A stretch of DNA of 64,000 bases from an uncultured Candidatus Binatia bacterium. Lineage in GTDB: Bacteria; Desulfobacterota; Binatia; UBA9968; JAJDTQ01. Positions 21,736-29,642 of the stretch are shown here, piece after piece (the stretch's first letter is position 1; every line of letters starts with the position of its first letter). The notes under the pieces are model-generated. The model worked only from the letters and a program-made list of their open reading frames with translations, was not told the DNA's origin and ran no database searches. The stretch is from the NCBI GenBank assembly GCA_958295985.1, contig OY282432.1, forward strand, positions 496,001-560,000, read 5' to 3'. The position numbers were made by a program, and so were the translations under genes.

Positions 21736-22833
21736 ATGCCAACGAAGTCTCGGGCCGCGGTCCTGGTCGAATCGCGCAAGCCCCTGGTGGTGGACGAGGT
21801 CACGCTCCCGGACCCCGCACCCGATCAGGTGCTGGTGAAGCTCTTCGCCAGCGGCATCTGCCACTCCCAGCTCCACCAGATCCACCGAACGCCGGAGGAG
21901 CAGCGGTCCAAGCTGCCAGCGCTGTTGGGGCACGAATCCACCGGCGTGGTGGTGGCCAGGGGCCGCGACGTCACCCACGTGAAGGAAGGCGACCGGGTCT
22001 TCACCACCTGGGTCGACCGCAACGCCCCCGAGTCGCCGCTGCCTCCCGTGTCCCATGCCCTCAACATGCGGCCGCCCATCCCGGCCGTCTGGCGCGGCGA
22101 ATCCATCTGGGCCTCGGCGTCCACCTGGGCAGAGCACCTGGTGGCCTCCGAACGAGTGGTGCTTCCCCTGGACGACGACGTGGACACGGAGGTGACCTCC
22201 ATCATCGGCTGCGCGGTCACCACCGGTTCGGGAGCCATCATCAACACGCTGCAAGTGCGTCCGGGGCAATCCGTGGCCGTCTACGGCGTGGGGGGCATCG
22301 GCATGTGCGCCATCTCGGCCGCCGCGGTGGTGGACGCCTACCCGCTGATCGCGGTGGACCTGGACGACGAGAAGCTGGAGTTCGCCAAGGGCTTCGGCGC
22401 CACCCACTGCATCAACGCCGGCAAGGTGGACCCCGTCGAGGCAATCACCGAGCTCACCCGCGGGGGCGCGGACTACGCCCTGGACGCGGTGGGGCATCCC
22501 ACCACCCAGGAGCAGATCCTGCGCTCCGTGCGCACCGGGGCTCCCGGACTCGAGCGCGGCGGGACCGCCCTTCTGATCGGCCTGCCACCGCCGGGGGCGA
22601 CACCGCTTATCAACACCAATCTTTTCGCCGGAGGACGCTACTTCACCCGCACCCACGCCGGCGACTGCCTCCCGGACCGCGATTTCCCGACCTTCGTCCG
22701 CTGGTACCGGGAAGGCAAGTTGAAGCTCGACGACCTGGTGACGCGCCGCTACTCCCTGGACCAGGTCAACGAGGCCGTAGCCGACCTGGGAGAAGGAAAG
22801 ATCCTGGGCCGGGCGATCTTCACGTATTCGTGA
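21736..22833 (+). CDS. Zinc-dependent medium-chain alcohol dehydrogenase
   Basis: A 365-residue MDR-family dehydrogenase. Catalytic zinc ligands are visible in SGICHSQLHQ (Cys), LLGHESTGVV (His-Glu) and SIIGCAVTTGSGA (Cys). The Rossmann cofactor motif is VAVYGVGGIGMCA, and an acidic residue ending the next strand (AVDLDD) points to NAD rather than NADP. The four-cysteine structural zinc loop found in many relatives is replaced by a proline-rich insert around residues 95-115. The layout resembles the NDMA-dependent or class-III-like group. It lies between two amidohydrolase genes, suggesting a shared catabolic pathway for an unidentified substrate. Confidence 0.9.
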   Translation: MPTKSRAAVLVESRKPLVVDEVTLPDPAPDQVLVKLFASGICHSQLHQIHRTPEEQRSKLPALLGHESTGVVVARGRDVTHVKEGDRVFTTWVDRNAPESPLPPVSHALNMRPPIPAVWRGESIWASASTWAEHLVASERVVLPLDDDVDTEVTSIIGCAVTTGSGAIINTLQVRPGQSVAVYGVGGIGMCAISAAAVVDAYPLIAVDLDDEKLEFAKGFGATHCINAGKVDPVEAITELTRGGADYALDAVGHPTTQEQILRSVRTGAPGLERGGTALLIGLPPPGATPLINTNLFAGGRYFTRTHAGDCLPDRDFPTFVRWYREGKLKLDDLVTRRYSLDQVNEAVADLGEGKILGRAIFTYS

Positions 22834-22836
22834 GCT

Positions 22837-22878
22837 CTTCGACTCCGCTTCGCTGCGCCTGTCCCGAGCTTGTCGAAG
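22837..22878. repeat. REP-like extragenic hairpin
   Basis: CTTCGAC (22837-22843) and GTCGAAG (22872-22878) are complementary arms around a GC-rich centre, directly after the dehydrogenase stop codon. Sequences of the form CTTCGACAAGCTCGGGACAG are widely dispersed intergenic repeats in high-GC bacterial genomes. It may act as a transcription attenuator or mRNA stabiliser between the two genes. Confidence 0.65.
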
Positions 22879-22933
22879 GGCTCAGGACCAACGGAAACCC
22901 GGTACACGCTATCAACGACCACGGAGGACGGTG

Positions 22934-23971
22934 ATGTACATCGACTGCGACACCCACTATTTCCCGGTGAAGTTTCTGGAGGGGATCAGCGATCGATACC
23001 CGGAGTCGCCGCGGGTCGTGCGGAGCGGCGACGAGGTCAAGTCCGTACTGCCGGACGGCACGCTCATCAAGAACCAGGCGCCCAAGGGCCGCTGGGACCT
23101 GGACACCCGGGTGCAACAGGCCGACTTCGAAGGCTTCGACAAGCACGTTCTCATACCCGAGAACCGGGAACTGCTGTACACCTGGGACCGGGACCTGGGG
23201 TGCGAGCTGGCCCGGCGCTACAACGACGCGGTGGCCCGGGACCTCGAGGAATGCGCCCATCCGGAGCGCTACATCGGCGTCGGCTGGGTGTTCCTGCCGG
23301 ACGTGGAAGAGTCCTGCAAGGAACTGGACCGCATGGTGAACCAACTGGGGCTCAAGGCGGTGAAGTTCATGGGCGGCTTCGAAGACGCCAACCTCGGGGC
23401 GGAGCGGCTCTGGCCCTTCTACGACAAGGTCTGCCGGCTCGATGTCCCGATCCTGGTGCACGACACGGCGTCGGACCGCCAGGGGCACCCCAACCCGGCC
23501 CTCGTGGGCATCGAGCAGCTCTTCCTGGAGGCCGACAACAACGCCCTGCCCTTTCTGCTGGCGTTCCCCTTCCGCTACATCGTGGACATGGGCAGCCTGA
23601 TCCTGCGCGGCGCGCTGAAGGAGTTCCCCGACCTCCGCATCTGTTTCGTGGAGGGCTCAGCCGCCTTCGTGCCCTGGCTCATGAACCGCCTGGATATGGA
23701 CCCCGACGCCCGCAAAAAGCTCGGCAAGGCCCCCAGCGAGTTCTTCAGTCAGATCTGGGTGTCGGCCTTTGCCGCGGAGACTTCCATCCGCTACGCTTGT
23801 GATTTCTGGAAGGACCACAACCTGACGGTGGGCAGCGACTACCCGCACAACGATCCGTCGGGCACCTGGAAGGAAGGAACCGTCAGGATGGTGCAGGAAC
23901 TCGAAGGCATCTCGGACCTGGACAAGGAAAAGATCCTGGGCGGCAACGCCATGCGGCTGTTCGCCATGTAG
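22934..23971 (+). CDS. Metal-dependent amidohydrolase (amidohydrolase-2 family), second copy
   Basis: A 345-residue paralogue-type enzyme of the same family as the gene at 20412-21488. It has the N-terminal metal motif YIDCDTHYFP, the barrel segment ILVHDTASD and the late Asp motif TVGSDYPHNDP, followed by a helix ending in NAMRLFAM as in ACMS decarboxylase relatives. The start is the ATG at 22934, with GGAGG about 7 bp upstream; a GTG directly before it is less likely. Substrate unknown. It follows the alcohol dehydrogenase on the same strand after a REP-like hairpin. Confidence 0.87.
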   Translation: MYIDCDTHYFPVKFLEGISDRYPESPRVVRSGDEVKSVLPDGTLIKNQAPKGRWDLDTRVQQADFEGFDKHVLIPENRELLYTWDRDLGCELARRYNDAVARDLEECAHPERYIGVGWVFLPDVEESCKELDRMVNQLGLKAVKFMGGFEDANLGAERLWPFYDKVCRLDVPILVHDTASDRQGHPNPALVGIEQLFLEADNNALPFLLAFPFRYIVDMGSLILRGALKEFPDLRICFVEGSAAFVPWLMNRLDMDPDARKKLGKAPSEFFSQIWVSAFAAETSIRYACDFWKDHNLTVGSDYPHNDPSGTWKEGTVRMVQELEGISDLDKEKILGGNAMRLFAM

Positions 23972-24062
23972 CGTGGAGACGCCCACCGGCAACAAAGAAA
24001 CACGAATAAACACGAACCCATCGGTACGCGTTTTGCGTCTCATACAGGGTCTATGACGAACC

Positions 24063-24152
24063 GACGCCACCGTGCGCTCGGTGTTCGTCATCGGACCGGA
24101 CAAGAAGATCAAGCTGATGCTGACCTGTCCCATGACCACCGGGCGGAAGTAG
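24063..24152 (+). pseudogene. C-terminal remnant of a 1-Cys peroxiredoxin
   Basis: Thirty codons, including the stop, read DATVRSVFVIGPDKKIKL then MLTCPMTTGRK. This is the characteristic C-terminal segment of Prx6-type peroxiredoxins (R-[SA]-V-F-[VI]-I-G-P-D-K-K-I-[KR]-L). Nothing upstream encodes the catalytic N-terminal domain, so only the 3' end survives. It ends 4 bp before the amidase start and marks an old rearrangement breakpoint. Confidence 0.8.
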
Positions 24153-24156
24153 GCCC

Positions 24157-25599
24157 ATGCCGAAGCTGGATCCCACAACCCTCACCATCGCGGGCGTGGC
24201 CCCGCGCATCGCCTCCCGGGAAGTGTCGCCCGCGGAACTCATCGTCAACTACCTGGACCGGGTCAAACGGCTCAACCCCGTGCTCAACGCCTACAGTACC
24301 GTCATGGAGGATGAGGCCCTGGCGGCGGCGCGGCATGCGGAGGAGGAGATCCGCCGCGGCCGCTATCGCGGGCCGCTCCACGGTATCCCGGTGTCCATCA
24401 AGGACAACCTGGCCGTCAAGGGTTACCCCACCACCGCGGGGAGCAAGATCCTGGCGGACTGGAAGCCCGACTTCGACGCCACGGTGGTCCGCCGGCTGCG
24501 GGAGGCCGGGGCCATCGTCCTCGGCAAGAACAACATGCACGAATGGGCCGGCGGCGGCACCACCATGAACCCCTATTTCGGCGCCACGTACAACCCCTGG
24601 GACACCAGCCGGGTACCGGGAGGATCCAGCGGCGGCTCCGCGGCCGCGGTGGCCGCCGACCTGTGCCTGGCGTCCATCGGCACCGACAACGCCGGCTCGG
24701 TCAGGAACCCGGCCGCCTGGTGCGGCACCGTGGGCCTCAAGGCTACCTACGGCCGGGTGAGCCGCTTCGGCGGCGTCGCCGGCACCGGCGGCTTCTCGTC
24801 CGACCACTTCGGCCCCTTCACCAAGACCGTGGAGGACTGCGCCCTGGTGCTGGGAGCCATCGCCGGGGAGGACCCCAACGACCCCCTGAGCTCTCCCGAA
24901 CCCGTGCCCGATTACCGGGAAAGCCTGGGCAGCCCGGTCGCCGGGATGAAGGGCGGCGTCGTCAAGGGCTACTTCGACGAGCTCATGACCGACGAAGTCG
25001 CCTGGGCTTTCCGGGACGCCCTCGCCGCGCTGGAATCCCTGGGCATGCAGTTGACGGACGTGACCATCCCCCACATGGACGCCGTCCCCGCGGTACAGAC
25101 CGCCACCAGCCGCTGTGAAAACCTGGTGGCCCACGATCCCTATATCCGGAAACAGCCCCGGGACTACAGCTTCGAGTTGCTGGCCCGGAACGTCGCCTCC
25201 CTCACCATCCCCGCCTCGATTTACGTCACCGCCCAGCGAGTCCGGCGCCTCATCTGCCGCGAGTTCGAGGAAGCCCTCCAAGACGCGCAAGTCATCGTCA
25301 CCCCCACCGTGGGAATGGCCGCGCCCACCCTTGAAGAATGCAGGCAGGGTTTCGCCGACGCCGGCGGCCGCCGCATCCCGTTCCGTCACCCCAGCGGCAG
25401 CTTCGGCACCCGCTGCACCATCCCCTTCAACGTCACCGGCCACCCCGCGGTAAGCGTGTGCTGCGGGTTCACCGCCTCCGGCCTGCCCATTGGCCTGCAG
25501 ATCGTCGGGGCCTGCTTCGCGGAGGGTTTGGTGTTCCAGGTGGCGCACGCCTACGAGCAAGCGGCGAAGTGGTATGAGAAAAAGCCGGCGTTGGCGTAG
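24157..25599 (+). CDS. Amidase-signature family hydrolase
   Basis: A 480-residue amidase. The Ser-cisSer-Lys triad is readable: Lys in GIPVSIKDNLAVKG (about residue 81), the cis-Ser in VPGGSSGGSAAAVAADL, and the nucleophile Ser in IGTDNAGSVRNPAAW, a slightly unusual variant of the common GTDTGGSIRIPA. It is related to GatA and to catabolic amidases, but without gatB or gatC nearby it is more likely a stand-alone amide hydrolase. The start has little visible Shine-Dalgarno sequence. A peroxiredoxin fragment abuts it upstream. Confidence 0.9.
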   Translation: MPKLDPTTLTIAGVAPRIASREVSPAELIVNYLDRVKRLNPVLNAYSTVMEDEALAAARHAEEEIRRGRYRGPLHGIPVSIKDNLAVKGYPTTAGSKILADWKPDFDATVVRRLREAGAIVLGKNNMHEWAGGGTTMNPYFGATYNPWDTSRVPGGSSGGSAAAVAADLCLASIGTDNAGSVRNPAAWCGTVGLKATYGRVSRFGGVAGTGGFSSDHFGPFTKTVEDCALVLGAIAGEDPNDPLSSPEPVPDYRESLGSPVAGMKGGVVKGYFDELMTDEVAWAFRDALAALESLGMQLTDVTIPHMDAVPAVQTATSRCENLVAHDPYIRKQPRDYSFELLARNVASLTIPASIYVTAQRVRRLICREFEEALQDAQVIVTPTVGMAAPTLEECRQGFADAGGRRIPFRHPSGSFGTRCTIPFNVTGHPAVSVCCGFTASGLPIGLQIVGACFAEGLVFQVAHAYEQAAKWYEKKPALA

Positions 25600-25822
25600 G
25601 ACCGAGCTCCGGAGCACACGTCAGGCAGACCGGGCCCAGGAGTCTGCGCCGTAGGAGTTGCTGAGGCAATAACAGGCAGGTATCCACCCTCTCGAAAAAA
25701 GACCGCGACCATTCCTTGTCGGTCAACCTTGCAAATCTGAAAATCTGGAATCGCGTACCCGCTTTGCGATGCTGAATTGGGAAGAACCTCGACGAAAGAC
25801 GCCAATCACAACGAAATCGGGA

Positions 25823-27055
25823 TCACAGGTCCCGATCCCACAGGTCCGGCCGCTTCACCACCAACCCCGCGGTCAGCCCGATGCAGACCGCGGCCGTGAC
25901 CACCAATGTCCAGGGAGCGCCGATGAGGGCGGCGACGGCGCCGGAGTGGGCCTCGCCGAGGGAGGGAGCGCCCACGCCCAGCATGCGCTGAAAGCTCGCG
26001 GCGCGCCCTCTCAGGTTGTCCGGGGTGCGGGCCTGGATCACGACTTGGCGCACCACGGCTTGCAGGGCATCGAAGACGCCCACCAGGAACAGGACCGCCA
26101 CCGACCCGAGAAACCAGGTCGAGAACGCCAGCCCGAAGAGGCAGCCGGCGTAGGCCATGACGCTGAACGCGATGAACAGGCCCTTGTAGGAGATATTCCC
26201 CAGCCACATGACCGCGGCCACGCCGGGGAGCGAACCCAGCGCCGGCGCGGCCAGGAGGATGCCCAGGCCTTCCGGGCCGAGGCCCATGGCCACGGCGAAG
26301 ATCGGTAGCAGCGCCCGGTAGCTGCCGAAGAAGACCGCGGCGAACTCGGTCACCAGCAGGACGACGATCAGCGAGTTGCGCCGGATGAAGGCAATCCCTT
26401 CGAGCAGGCTCTTCACCGGGGACTGCTCCCGGTCCAGCGGCCCGGACTCGTAGTGCATGCAGACCATGACCGGGACGGATACGACATAGATCAGGCAAGC
26501 CACCCCGTAGGTCCATCCGGAGCCGGCGGCGCCGATCAGGACGCCGCCCACCGCAGGGCCGACGAGCTGCGACAGTTTGCGGACGGACGCGATCTGCGCG
26601 AAGGCGTTGACCAGCAGTTCCCGCGGCACGAGCCCGGGGACCATGGCGGTCCGTGCCGGTCCGGCCGCGGTGGTCAGGGTCGAGTTCACGAACGCCGCCA
26701 GGTACAGATGCCACACCTGGATGAGCCCGGTGAGGGCCAGCGTTCCCAGGGACAGGGTGATCAGGGCGTTCACGACCTGGACCAGGATCACGAACCGCCG
26801 CCGGTCGATACGGTCGGCCACGACTCCTCCGGCAAGCTGGAATGCGAACGTGGCCAGGCCGCGGACCAGACCGGTGAGACCGGTCAACAAGGGGGAGCCG
26901 GTGAGATCGTAGACCAGCCAGAGCTCGATGGTGCGCTGGAGCTGATAGCTGACCGAGGTTCCGAAAAGGGCGATATAGAGCAGCCGGAAGTCACGAACGT
27001 CCAGCGCGGCCAGGGTACGGCCGGTTCTCGTGGACCGGCGGAAGCGCCATCGCAA
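25823..27055 (-). CDS. MFS transporter (EntS-like drug or siderophore exporter family)
   Basis: A 410-residue membrane protein with about 12 hydrophobic segments. The MFS loop motif after helix 2 appears as GGVVADRIDRRRFVI, the N-half pattern is LYIALFGTSVSYQLQRTIELWLVYDLTGSP, and the helix-5 region contains VGPAVGGVLIGAAG. This is the EntS/DHA3-like branch that exports siderophores or drugs using the proton gradient; the substrate is unknown. It is followed closely by the cupin gene on the same strand. Confidence 0.88.
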   Translation of the reverse strand: MRWRFRRSTRTGRTLAALDVRDFRLLYIALFGTSVSYQLQRTIELWLVYDLTGSPLLTGLTGLVRGLATFAFQLAGGVVADRIDRRRFVILVQVVNALITLSLGTLALTGLIQVWHLYLAAFVNSTLTTAAGPARTAMVPGLVPRELLVNAFAQIASVRKLSQLVGPAVGGVLIGAAGSGWTYGVACLIYVVSVPVMVCMHYESGPLDREQSPVKSLLEGIAFIRRNSLIVVLLVTEFAAVFFGSYRALLPIFAVAMGLGPEGLGILLAAPALGSLPGVAAVMWLGNISYKGLFIAFSVMAYAGCLFGLAFSTWFLGSVAVLFLVGVFDALQAVVRQVVIQARTPDNLRGRAASFQRMLGVGAPSLGEAHSGAVAALIGAPWTLVVTAAVCIGLTAGLVVKRPDLWDRDL

Positions 27056-27065
27056 GGGCCTGGGC

Positions 27066-28088
27066 CTACCGGCCGTTGCCGGCCCCGTCCCGGCTCGCGG
27101 CGTGGGGGCCGTACAGGTCGGTCTCCATCAGCTCCGCGGCCGCGGCGCCGGCCTGGGTGAGGCGCAGGGTGCAACGCGACTCCAGCATCCACGCGTAGTA
27201 GCCCTCGGGCACGTCCTCGGAGGGGCCGTGGTGCATCACGCCCTTGGGCACGCAGGTGAGCGTGCCCGGCTCGGCCACCCCTCCCCAGGCGCCGGGGCCG
27301 GCGAAGTAGTAGATCAGCTCGTCGTAATCCACGTTGTTGTGGATGGGCGGGCGTCGCCGGCGCCGGGCGCTCAGGTTGTAGAACAACTCGTCCCGGCCGG
27401 GCGACGAAATGAACTGCACCGGGGGACCGTTTTCATCGGTCGGGACATCCCGGAGGTTCAACTTCCACACCGGGCTGGGGCCGTCGGCGAGGGCCTGGGT
27501 GGCCAGCGGGTTCGTGGGCTTCACGTACCGCGTCACGCCGTCGAAGGACTTGAGCAGCAGCACCGTCTCCAGGTCTTCGGCTTCGCCCTCGTCGATCACC
27601 GCACGCCGGATACCGGAACCGAAGGTTGGCGACGGATCGAAGCGGACCGCTCCGGGGGTCTCGACGATGACGGACAGGCTCGACCCGGTCAGGGCCCGGA
27701 CACGGTAGGGGATGCCACGGGGGATCACCACGAAGTCGCCCGGCGCCCCGGTGAGCGTGCCGTAGGCCGTGCGGAACTCCAGCTCTCCTTCCTGCACGAA
27801 GTGCACCTCGTCGGCTTCGACGTTGGACAGCACGAAGGGCATGGCGTGGGCGCGTCCGGAGACACTGAGTTGTACGCCCGTGCGCCCGGCGAGGAAGGGC
27901 ACCGGAAGCGCTTCCGCGTCTGCGCGGTCGGGCAGCGCCACCGCGCCGACGTTGAGCCGGTGGGGCGCGTGCGGACCCGTGACCGAAATATAGTCGGGGC
28001 TGTGGTGGGTGCGGGTGACGTTCACGCCGGTCCCCGCGAAGCCTTCCCTGCCCCAGTGTTCCCGGTACTCCGTGCTTTCCTTCGCCAT
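27066..28088 (-). CDS. Cupin protein, homogentisate-dioxygenase-like
   Basis: A 340-residue protein starting MAKESTEYREHWG at 28088. The fold is suggested by NVEADEVHFVQEGELEFRTAYGTLTGAPGDFVVIPRGIPYRV (a cupin half with EVHFVQEGE), IHNNVDYDELIYYFAG and GTLTCVPKGVMHHGPSE, an arrangement like homogentisate 1,2-dioxygenase, where His and Glu in the C-terminal half bind iron. An open frame continues another 1 kb upstream of this start, but it is antisense to the molybdenum hydroxylase genes and is not coding. It probably belongs to an aromatic-acid degradation function; the substrate is not determinable. Confidence 0.78.
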   Translation of the reverse strand: MAKESTEYREHWGREGFAGTGVNVTRTHHSPDYISVTGPHAPHRLNVGAVALPDRADAEALPVPFLAGRTGVQLSVSGRAHAMPFVLSNVEADEVHFVQEGELEFRTAYGTLTGAPGDFVVIPRGIPYRVRALTGSSLSVIVETPGAVRFDPSPTFGSGIRRAVIDEGEAEDLETVLLLKSFDGVTRYVKPTNPLATQALADGPSPVWKLNLRDVPTDENGPPVQFISSPGRDELFYNLSARRRRRPPIHNNVDYDELIYYFAGPGAWGGVAEPGTLTCVPKGVMHHGPSEDVPEGYYAWMLESRCTLRLTQAGAAAAELMETDLYGPHAASRDGAGNGR

Positions 28089-28280
28089 GGCCGTTCCTCC
28101 GGAATCGCCGTCCAAACGGCGCCGCCTGCCGGCGCCGCGGGCCCGCCACGACAATAACACCGCGGCCGGACAACTGGAACCCCGCCCGCGCCTTGCCATC
28201 TGCCATGCGACTGGGCTAAGAGAAGCGTCAGACACACGGGCCGAGGGCATTCTCAACACCAAAGCCGGGAGCACGAACCC

Positions 28281-29150
28281 ATGGACTACTTCGAACCCAA
28301 GACCGTGAGCGATGCGCTTTCGCTGCTGGACCGGTACGGCGACAAGGCGGAGGTCATCGCCGGCGGTACCGACGTGATGGTGGACATCAAGTACAAGGAC
28401 GAGCCGGGATGTCTGGTGAACATCAAACGGATCCTGGACCTGGCCGCCATCCGCGAGGACAACGGCGGCGTCCGCATCGGACCGCTGGCCACCATCCACG
28501 AGATCGAGGAGAGCGACCTCGTGCGCGAGCGGCTGCCGCTCTTGTGGCAGGCGGCGCACCAGTTCGCCTCGCTGCAGATCCGCAACACCGCCACCATCGG
28601 CGGCAACGTCTGCCGGGCTTCTCCTTCGGGCGAGACGCTGGCGCCGCTGCTGGTGCTGGATGCCCAGGCCGAGCTGGCCTTCTCCGACGGCGCCCGCACC
28701 GAGGCGTTCAGCGCCTTCTTTCGCGGCCCCGGCCAGACCAGCCTCGGCGCCAAGGGCCTGCTGACGGGCATCACGGTGCCCTTCCCCGCGGCCGGAAGCC
28801 ATGCCGCGTACCTCAAGCACGCGGTGCGCGGTCCCATGGACATCGCCATGGTGGGAGTGGCCGTGATGGCAACGCCCAACGCGGACAAGACCGCTCTGGA
28901 CGACGTCCGCATCGGCCTGGGGGCAGTGGCGCCCACGCCCATCCGCGCCGCCAGGACCGAGGCCATGGTTCGCGGCAAGGGGCTCGACGCGGCGCTCTTG
29001 AAGGAAGCCGGTGCCAGCGCGGCAGCCGAATCGAGCCCGATTACCGATCAGCGGAGCAGCGGCGAGTACCGCGGCTGGATCGTCGAGGCCCTGACCCGCC
29101 GGGGGCTGGCGCAGTGCTGGCAAGCGATCACCGGCAAGGAGGTGGCATGA
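28281..29150 (+). CDS. FAD-binding subunit of a molybdenum hydroxylase (CoxM-like)
   Basis: A 289-residue subunit of the xanthine dehydrogenase/CO dehydrogenase family. The FAD-binding segments are AEVIAGGTDVMVDIKY and QIRNTATIGGNVCRASPSGETLAPLLVLDA. It passes electrons from the iron-sulfur subunit to the acceptor. Its stop overlaps the start of the [2Fe-2S] subunit gene, and the large molybdopterin subunit follows, giving a complete three-gene hydroxylase in the order M-S-L. Confidence 0.93.
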   Translation: MDYFEPKTVSDALSLLDRYGDKAEVIAGGTDVMVDIKYKDEPGCLVNIKRILDLAAIREDNGGVRIGPLATIHEIEESDLVRERLPLLWQAAHQFASLQIRNTATIGGNVCRASPSGETLAPLLVLDAQAELAFSDGARTEAFSAFFRGPGQTSLGAKGLLTGITVPFPAAGSHAAYLKHAVRGPMDIAMVGVAVMATPNADKTALDDVRIGLGAVAPTPIRAARTEAMVRGKGLDAALLKEAGASAAAESSPITDQRSSGEYRGWIVEALTRRGLAQCWQAITGKEVA

Positions 29151-29617
29151 TGAGCCTGGAGATTAACCTGACGGTCAACGGCAAGAACCACACGGCCGAG
29201 CTGGAGCCGGCCACCGCGCTGGTGGACTTCCTGCGGGACACCCTGGGCTACAAGGGCGTCAAGCTCTGCTGCAACACGGGTGAATGCGGCGCGTGCACGA
29301 TCCTCATGGACGGCAAGCCGGTGAACTCCTGCGTGGTCCTGGGAGCGGACGCGGCCGGGACCGACGTGGTCACGGTGGAGGGCATCGCCGACGGCGACGA
29401 GCTGCACCCGGTGCAGCAGGCTTTCATCGACACCGGCGCGGTGCAGTGCGGCTACTGCACGCCGGGCTTCATCGTCTCTCTCAAGGCCCTGCTGGACCGC
29501 TCGAAGAACCCCACGGCCGAGGAGATCGAAGAGGCCATTTCGGGGAACATCTGCCGGTGCACCGGCTACACGAAGATCTTCGACGCCGTGGAACTGGCCG
29601 CGAAGCAGATCTCGTAA
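29147..29617 (+). CDS. [2Fe-2S] subunit of a molybdenum hydroxylase (CoxS-like)
   Basis: A 156-residue protein with both iron-sulfur sites: the plant-type ferredoxin cluster in CCNTGECGACTILMDG...C and the helical cluster in QCGYCTPGF...ICRCTGY. The gene overlaps the FAD subunit by 4 bp (ATGA); a second ATG follows at 29150. It hands electrons from the molybdenum centre to FAD. Confidence 0.95.
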   Translation: MMSLEINLTVNGKNHTAELEPATALVDFLRDTLGYKGVKLCCNTGECGACTILMDGKPVNSCVVLGADAAGTDVVTVEGIADGDELHPVQQAFIDTGAVQCGYCTPGFIVSLKALLDRSKNPTAEEIEEAISGNICRCTGYTKIFDAVELAAKQIS

Positions 29618-29642
29618 ACGGATTGGGAAGGAGTTAGGACCC

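Noticed and set aside
27066..29123. A long N-terminal extension of the cupin gene reaching across the FAD subunit.
   Set aside because: The extension is antisense to a well-supported gene and the cupin has a normal start at 28088.
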